Positions 4,897 to 8,289 of a stretch of 8,289 bases of DNA are shown in pieces (the first letter of the stretch is position 1; every line of letters starts with the position of its first letter). The notes beneath the pieces were generated by a model, which was not told the origin of the DNA, searched no databases, and saw only the letters and a list, made by a program, of their open reading frames with translations. A program made the translations under genes and the position numbers. Source of the stretch: CAKOSP01 sp964371745 (lineage in GTDB: Bacteria > Bacillota_I > Bacilli_A > RF39 > UBA660); assembly GCA_964371745.1 (NCBI GenBank), contig CAYJNS010000048.1:1-8289 (forward strand), given 5' to 3'.

Positions 4897-6297
4897 AATT
4901 TTTTCTTTAGTTTCTTCTACACTGTCTTCATCTGGCTGCATAACATATAATTTACTATGTGAATATGTATATGTATATTCAGATGCATCTGTTCCATCTA
5001 AGTTAGCAGTTTCAAAAGTCCAATTATAATTATTATCTATTTGATTTTTTATAAATTTGGTTATATCATCGTCAGTAAAATTAGTTATAAACTTCCCTTC
5101 CATTGAAGATAATAAATCGTTATAATTAGTAATTATCTTAGGACTCATAGCTTTAGAAATAATAGCTTCTAAAACTATTTGTTGATTTTCACCTCTTACT
5201 CTATCACCCTCAGCAAACGCTGATCTTTCTCTTGTAAAAGATAAAGCCTTTATTCCATTTATTTCTTGAATACCTTTGTTAAAATAATAACCATCTTTTG
5301 TTGTAAATGAATAATTTGAATTAATTTCAATTCCATCAAGTGAATCAACAATATCAACAAGTGATGTGAAATTTACTTTTATAAAATAATTTATATCAAT
5401 ATCTAATAAGTTTTCAATTGAACTTACTGAACTATCGACTCCATATAATCCAGCATGTGTTAATTTATCTTTTTCTCCATATTGAGGAAGTGTTACGTAA
5501 TAATCCCTGGGAATACTAGTCATAAGAATTGTATTAGTTTTAGGATTAACTGTTAATACAATATTAACATCACTTCTAGATACAGAGCTTACCTTTCCAT
5601 AACTATCAATACCTGATATATATACGTTAAATGAGTCTTTAATTATATCTACTGATTTATCTTCTAAATCAAGCTTATATTCAACTTTAAATGAATATAT
5701 TTCTTTTAAATCATTTAAAAATAATGGATCTTCTTCTAAAAATAAACTCATCATAGAATCTTCAATTAAAACTGCCTCACTTTCTAAATTTTTTTCAAGC
5801 TCACTAAATTTAATATCTTCATAATTAACATCAATTTTTTCACTTATTTTATTAAAAGCTAAATCAAGTCCCTCACTTTCACTTTCAAAGTAATATATTA
5901 AGTCATTATTTAACTCTTCTATGGAATTTATTTCATTATCATTATAAACATATAAAGTATAATTTTCAGTATTATAATTTTCATAACCAAATTTTTTTAA
6001 AAATTCTAAAGTATTAAATTCATAATTTATTATAAACATATTAATTACTAAAATAGTAATAGCCATGAATGTCCCTACTATGGACCTAAACTTTTTTGGT
6101 GAATTTAATAATTTTAAACAAATAAAATCAATTATAAATATTAATACTACAATTACCACAAAAAATCTTAACGGTAATAAATCAATATAAAAAGTTAAAC
6201 CTAATGTTATTAAACTAATTAATATAACTAATATACTTACATATTTAAAAAAACTAGCTGTGTCTTTATTTTTATTTTTTTTCTTATCTTTTTTCAT
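4876..6297 (-). CDS. LytR-CpsA-Psr (LCP) family cell-wall glycopolymer ligase
   Basis: LCP proteins transfer lipid-linked anionic polymers or capsule to peptidoglycan on the outer face of the membrane. The 473 residues start with a Lys-rich tail and three hydrophobic helices (about 17-38, 42-63, 73-91), then an accessory extracellular domain (about 108-215) and the LCP catalytic domain (about 222-385). LCP signatures are NVYISGID (224-231), SRSD (240-243), SIPRDYYV (261-268), KLTHAGLYG (278-286), FTRER (354-358) and GDRVRGENQQ (364-373), containing the Arg and Asp residues that bind the pyrophosphate and metal. The three-helix plus accessory-domain form recalls CpsA/Cps2A-type proteins. No clear ribosome site precedes the ATG. 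It is divergent from pyrG. Its presence implies a peptidoglycan wall, unlike true mycoplasmas. Confidence 0.93.
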   Translation of the reverse strand: MKKDKKKNKNKDTASFFKYVSILVILISLITLGLTFYIDLLPLRFFVVIVVLIFIIDFICLKLLNSPKKFRSIVGTFMAITILVINMFIINYEFNTLEFLKKFGYENYNTENYTLYVYNDNEINSIEELNNDLIYYFESESEGLDLAFNKISEKIDVNYEDIKFSELEKNLESEAVLIEDSMMSLFLEEDPLFLNDLKEIYSFKVEYKLDLEDKSVDIIKDSFNVYISGIDSYGKVSSVSRSDVNIVLTVNPKTNTILMTSIPRDYYVTLPQYGEKDKLTHAGLYGVDSSVSSIENLLDIDINYFIKVNFTSLVDIVDSLDGIEINSNYSFTTKDGYYFNKGIQEINGIKALSFTRERSAFAEGDRVRGENQQIVLEAIISKAMSPKIITNYNDLLSSMEGKFITNFTDDDITKFIKNQIDNNYNWTFETANLDGTDASEYTYTYSHSKLYVMQPDEDSVEETKEKINTTFNK

Positions 6298-6311
6298 AAT
6301 ACATCTATCTA

Positions 6312-6320
6312 ATTATAACA
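6312..6320 (-). promoter_or_regulatory. Extended -10 element close to the LCP start
   Basis: TGTTATAAT on the minus strand, a perfect extended -10, but without a recognisable -35. Start would be near 6305, giving a leader of only about 8 nt, so this may be a promoter for a nearly leaderless transcript or a chance match. Confidence 0.4.
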
Positions 6321-6335
6321 TGATACTTACATATC

Positions 6336-6363
6336 GATATATAAAATATAATATATATGTCAA
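6336..6363 (-). promoter_or_regulatory. Alternative LCP promoter with consensus -35
   Basis: On the minus strand a perfect TTGACA (6363-6358) is followed after 16 nt by TATATC (6341-6336), a 4 of 6 match to TATAAT. Transcription would start near 6330, about 33 nt before the ATG. Competes with the extended -10 at 6312-6320; the DNA is AT-rich enough that neither is certain. Confidence 0.4.
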
Positions 6364-6373
6364 AAATATGACA
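6358..6373. repeat. Dyad TGTCA-N6-TGACA between divergent promoters
   Basis: Perfect 5-bp inverted repeat with a 6-nt centre, halfway between the LCP and pyrG starts. The left arm, read on the minus strand, is the TTGACA -35 for LCP. The shape suits an operator for a dimeric regulator, but nothing else supports that. Confidence 0.4.
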
Positions 6374-6382
6374 AATATAATA

Positions 6383-6408
6383 ATATTTAATATTAAAATA
6401 TTAAATAT
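6383..6408. repeat. 12-bp inverted repeat in the pyrG promoter region
   Basis: ATATTTAATATT (6383-6394) and AATATTAAATAT (6397-6408) are exact inverted copies with 2 nt between. All A/T. It covers the -35 and spacer region of the pyrG promoter, ending 3 nt before the TG of the extended -10. Confidence 0.6.
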
Positions 6409-6410
6409 AC

Positions 6411-6419
6411 TGCTATAAT
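6411..6419 (+). promoter_or_regulatory. Extended -10 promoter of pyrG
   Basis: TGCTATAAT is a perfect extended -10 element. The expected -35 position (6391-6396, TATTAA) is poor and lies inside an inverted repeat. Start near 6426 gives a leader of about 38 nt, with the ribosome site GGGAGGT at 6450-6456. Confidence 0.6.
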
Positions 6420-6440
6420 TAAATAGAGCCTATTCTTGAC

Positions 6441-6456
6441 TCTCATATTGGGAGGT
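6441..6456 (+). promoter_or_regulatory. pyrG ribosome site within a small possible hairpin
   Basis: The strong ribosome site GGGAGGT (6450-6456) lies 7 nt before the ATG. CTCTC just upstream (6440-6444) could pair with GGGAG (6450-6454) around a 5-nt loop and cover it; the same CTCT could instead pair with AGAG at 6425-6428. Five base pairs is weak. Confidence 0.35.
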
Positions 6457-6463
6457 AAGAAAG

Positions 6464-8077
6464 ATGACAAAATTTATATTTATTACTGGAGGTGTTTGTT
6501 CCGGACTTGGAAAAGGAATAACTGCATCTTCTATAGCACTTTTACTGAAAGGGAAAGGTTATAAGGTTTTTATGCAAAAATTTGATCCTTATATGAATGT
6601 TGATCCAGGTACTATGAATCCAATTCAACATGGTGAAGTTTTTGTAACAGCTGATGGATCAGAAACAGATTTAGACTTGGGACATTACGAAAGATTTATA
6701 GATGAAGAACTTAATTACACATCTAACATTACAAATGGAAAAATTTATTATTCTGTTATTGAAAAAGAAAGACGCGGAGATTTTTTAGGGGCTACTATTC
6801 AAATAATACCACATATATCAAATGAAATAAAAAATAAAATATATGAAGCTGCTACAAGTAGTGGTGCTGATATTATTATAACTGAAATTGGTGGTACTGT
6901 TGGAGATATTGAATCAAGTGTTATGATTGAAAGTTTAAGACAATTTGCTTTAGAACAAGATAAAGATAATACTTTATTTGTTCATACCACTTTAATACCA
7001 TTTTTATATGGATCAAATGAACTTAAAACAAAGCCAACACAGAATAGTATAATAGATTTAAGAAAACTTGGTATTCAACCTGATATAATTATAACTAGAT
7101 CTAATACAAATATTGGTGATACAATAAAAGAAAAAATATCAATGTTTTGTAGTATTAAAAAAGAAAATATAATTGAAGCTATTGATGTTAAAAATATATA
7201 TCAAATACCTATAAATTTTCATAATCAAAAAATTGAAGAAATAATACTTAAAAATCTTAATTTAAAAAATCATAAAAGTGATATTACTTATTGGAAAGAA
7301 TTAATTAATACTGTAGATAATTTAAAAGATAAAATAAATATTTCTTTAGTTGGAAAATACGTTTCCCTTGAAGATGCATATCTTTCAGTTAAAGAATCAC
7401 TAAAACATGCAGGTTATAAGTACGATACTGAAATAAATATTAATTGGGTGGATTCAGAAAAATTAGAAGATGCTTCAATTAAGTTACATGATATTTTTAA
7501 AAATACTCATGGAATTATTATACCAGGGGGCTTTGGATCGCGTGGCATAAATGGAAAAATAAAAGCTTGTAAATATGCTAGAGAAAATAATATACCTTTT
7601 TTAGGTATATGTCTCGGTATGCAAATTGCTGTTATTGAATTTGCTAGAAATGTTTGCAAAATAAATGATGCAACTAGTACTGAATTTAAAGATGATACTC
7701 TTAATCCAATTATTGATTTAATGGCTGATCAAAAATCAATAAATAATTTAGGTGGAACACTTAGATTAGGAAACTATGAATGTTTAATTAATAAAAACAC
7801 ATTAACATATAAAGCATATAGTGAAGAAATAATATTAGAAAGACATCGTCATAGATATGAATTCAATAATAAATATAAAGAAACTTTAGAAAAAAAAGGA
7901 ATGGTTTTTTCTGGAATAAATAAAAAAGCGAATTTAGTTGAAATTATAGAAATACCCGAACATAAACACTTTATAGCGTGTCAATTTCATCCAGAATTTA
8001 AAAGTAGACCAACTAAACCACATCCATTATTTGACTCATTTATAAAAGCTTCATTTAACAATAAAAAATCTAGTTAA
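6464..8077 (+). CDS. pyrG: CTP synthase (glutamine-hydrolysing)
   Basis: PyrG makes CTP from UTP, ATP and glutamine in the last step of pyrimidine nucleotide synthesis, in the cytoplasm as a tetramer. The 537 residues are of usual length (about 535-545). The N-terminal amidoligase half has the P-loop GGVCSGLGKGIT (9-20), the DPYMNVDPGTMNPIQHGEVF block (41-60), ETDLDLGHYERF (67-78) and EIGGTVGDIES (141-151). The C-terminal class I glutamine amidotransferase half has PGGFGSRG (354-361), GICLGMQ with nucleophile Cys383 (381-387), RHRHRYEFN (460-468) and QFHPEF with His509 and Glu511. All catalytic residues are present. The start has a strong ribosome site. It is the only + strand gene in the window, divergent from the LCP gene; its TAA overlaps the stop of the convergent gene. 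Confidence 0.98.
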   Translation: MTKFIFITGGVCSGLGKGITASSIALLLKGKGYKVFMQKFDPYMNVDPGTMNPIQHGEVFVTADGSETDLDLGHYERFIDEELNYTSNITNGKIYYSVIEKERRGDFLGATIQIIPHISNEIKNKIYEAATSSGADIIITEIGGTVGDIESSVMIESLRQFALEQDKDNTLFVHTTLIPFLYGSNELKTKPTQNSIIDLRKLGIQPDIIITRSNTNIGDTIKEKISMFCSIKKENIIEAIDVKNIYQIPINFHNQKIEEIILKNLNLKNHKSDITYWKELINTVDNLKDKINISLVGKYVSLEDAYLSVKESLKHAGYKYDTEININWVDSEKLEDASIKLHDIFKNTHGIIIPGGFGSRGINGKIKACKYARENNIPFLGICLGMQIAVIEFARNVCKINDATSTEFKDDTLNPIIDLMADQKSINNLGGTLRLGNYECLINKNTLTYKAYSEEIILERHRHRYEFNNKYKETLEKKGMVFSGINKKANLVEIIEIPEHKHFIACQFHPEFKSRPTKPHPLFDSFIKASFNNKKSS

Positions 8078-8091
8078 TTACTAGATTTTTT
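8063..8091. terminator. Bidirectional terminator shared by pyrG and the convergent gene
   Basis: AAAAAATCTAGT (8063-8074) and ACTAGATTTTTT (8080-8091) form a perfect 12-bp stem with the 5-nt loop TAATT. The A run on one side and T run on the other give a terminator in both directions. The stops of both genes lie in or beside the loop. Confidence 0.85.
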
Positions 8092-8289
8092 GTTTATTAT
8101 TTTAGTAGCTTCAACGATAAACCATATTTGATCTATAGTTAAATTACATTCCATGATATGAGTAGTTCTTAAAAATATATCTATATATTCTTGCATTGTG
8201 TCTAAATTAGCAGGTCTCATATTTTCTTCATTTAAATTAATATTATTCATTCTATATTTATTAATTATTACTTTTGTTACATCATAATC
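8074..8289 (-). CDS. 3' part of an unrecognised gene, cut by the window edge
   Basis: An open minus-strand frame of 71 residues runs from the window edge to a TAA at 8074-8076. I do not recognise it. The product looks soluble and mostly helical: DYDVTKVIINKYRMNN, then MRPANLDTMQEYIDIFLRTT, a single Cys48, one Trp (IDQIWFIVEATK), and a polar KKSSN tail. No ribosome site precedes the internal ATG codons, so the real start is probably outside the window. Support for a real gene: it stays open to the edge, has protein-like composition, and ends inside the terminator hairpin it shares with pyrG, as other genes here do. It overlaps pyrG by four bases at the stops. Confidence 0.6.
   Translation of the reverse strand, partial: DYDVTKVIINKYRMNNINLNEENMRPANLDTMQEYIDIFLRTTHIMECNLTIDQIWFIVEATKIINKKSSN

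Noticed and set aside
6284..6304. Upstream ATG at 6304 (minus strand) as the LCP start or a leader peptide
   Set aside because: It is out of frame and gives only MYYEKR before a TAA, overlapping the real start; no ribosome site supports it.
6374..6396. ATGACA-N17-TATTAA as the main pyrG promoter
   Set aside because: Its -10 matches only 4 of 6 and lies inside the inverted repeat; the perfect TGCTATAAT downstream is stronger and gives a normal leader.
8101..8289. rpoE (delta subunit), a frequent pyrG neighbour in Bacillota
   Set aside because: The partial product lacks the acidic C-terminal tail of the delta subunit and ends in KKSSN; it is also convergent with pyrG.

Overview
The window is very AT-rich, tightly packed DNA from a low-GC Gram-positive bacterium (Bacillota). 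Gene content (Ffh, LCP protein, CTP synthase, SpoVA proteins, a SigF/SigG-type sigma factor), short gaps and the lean gene style suggest an uncultured, gut-type Bacilli lineage near the Mollicutes. That placement is inference. The genetic code looks standard: every Trp in the intact genes is TGG. The stops of the nine genes whose end is visible and undisturbed are six TAA and three TAG.

Layout: all genes except pyrG lie on the minus strand. From right to left: the 3' part of an unrecognised gene (8074-8289), converging on and overlapping the + strand pyrG (6464-8077); a divergent promoter region (6298-6463); a three-helix LytR-CpsA-Psr protein (4876-6297); a regulatory gap with two Spo0A-box-like sites (4772-4875); a compact sporulation operon (4771 down to 2022) coding for a SpoIIAA-like STAS protein, a SigF/SigG-like sigma factor, SpoVAC, SpoVAD and SpoVAE; a single-pass membrane protein of unknown function (946-1947) with its own promoter; and ffh (62-901), interrupted by two in-frame stops next to the window edge.

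The sporulation operon is the main point of interest. It resembles the Bacillus subtilis spoIIAA-spoIIAB-sigF-spoVA arrangement, but spoIIAB, the anti-sigma kinase gene, is missing: the STAS and sigma genes are separated by only 2 nt. The STAS protein also has Glu where SpoIIAA carries its phosphorylated Ser (D-E-A-G in place of D-S-S-G). Together these suggest that the classical partner-switching control of the forespore sigma factor has been lost or rewired. Upstream of the operon lies a 17-nt direct repeat, each copy holding a Spo0A-box-like heptamer (one perfect TGTCGAA), so control by Spo0A is plausible. A forespore-type promoter candidate sits between the sigma gene and spoVAC.

A second theme is compaction. 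Four terminator-like hairpins (930-966, 2005-2030, 4866-4896, 8063-8091) are built from the last codons and stop codon of a gene, and the one after pyrG serves both convergent genes. No RNA gene, insertion sequence or CRISPR array was seen, and no gene-free stretch exceeds about 170 bases.
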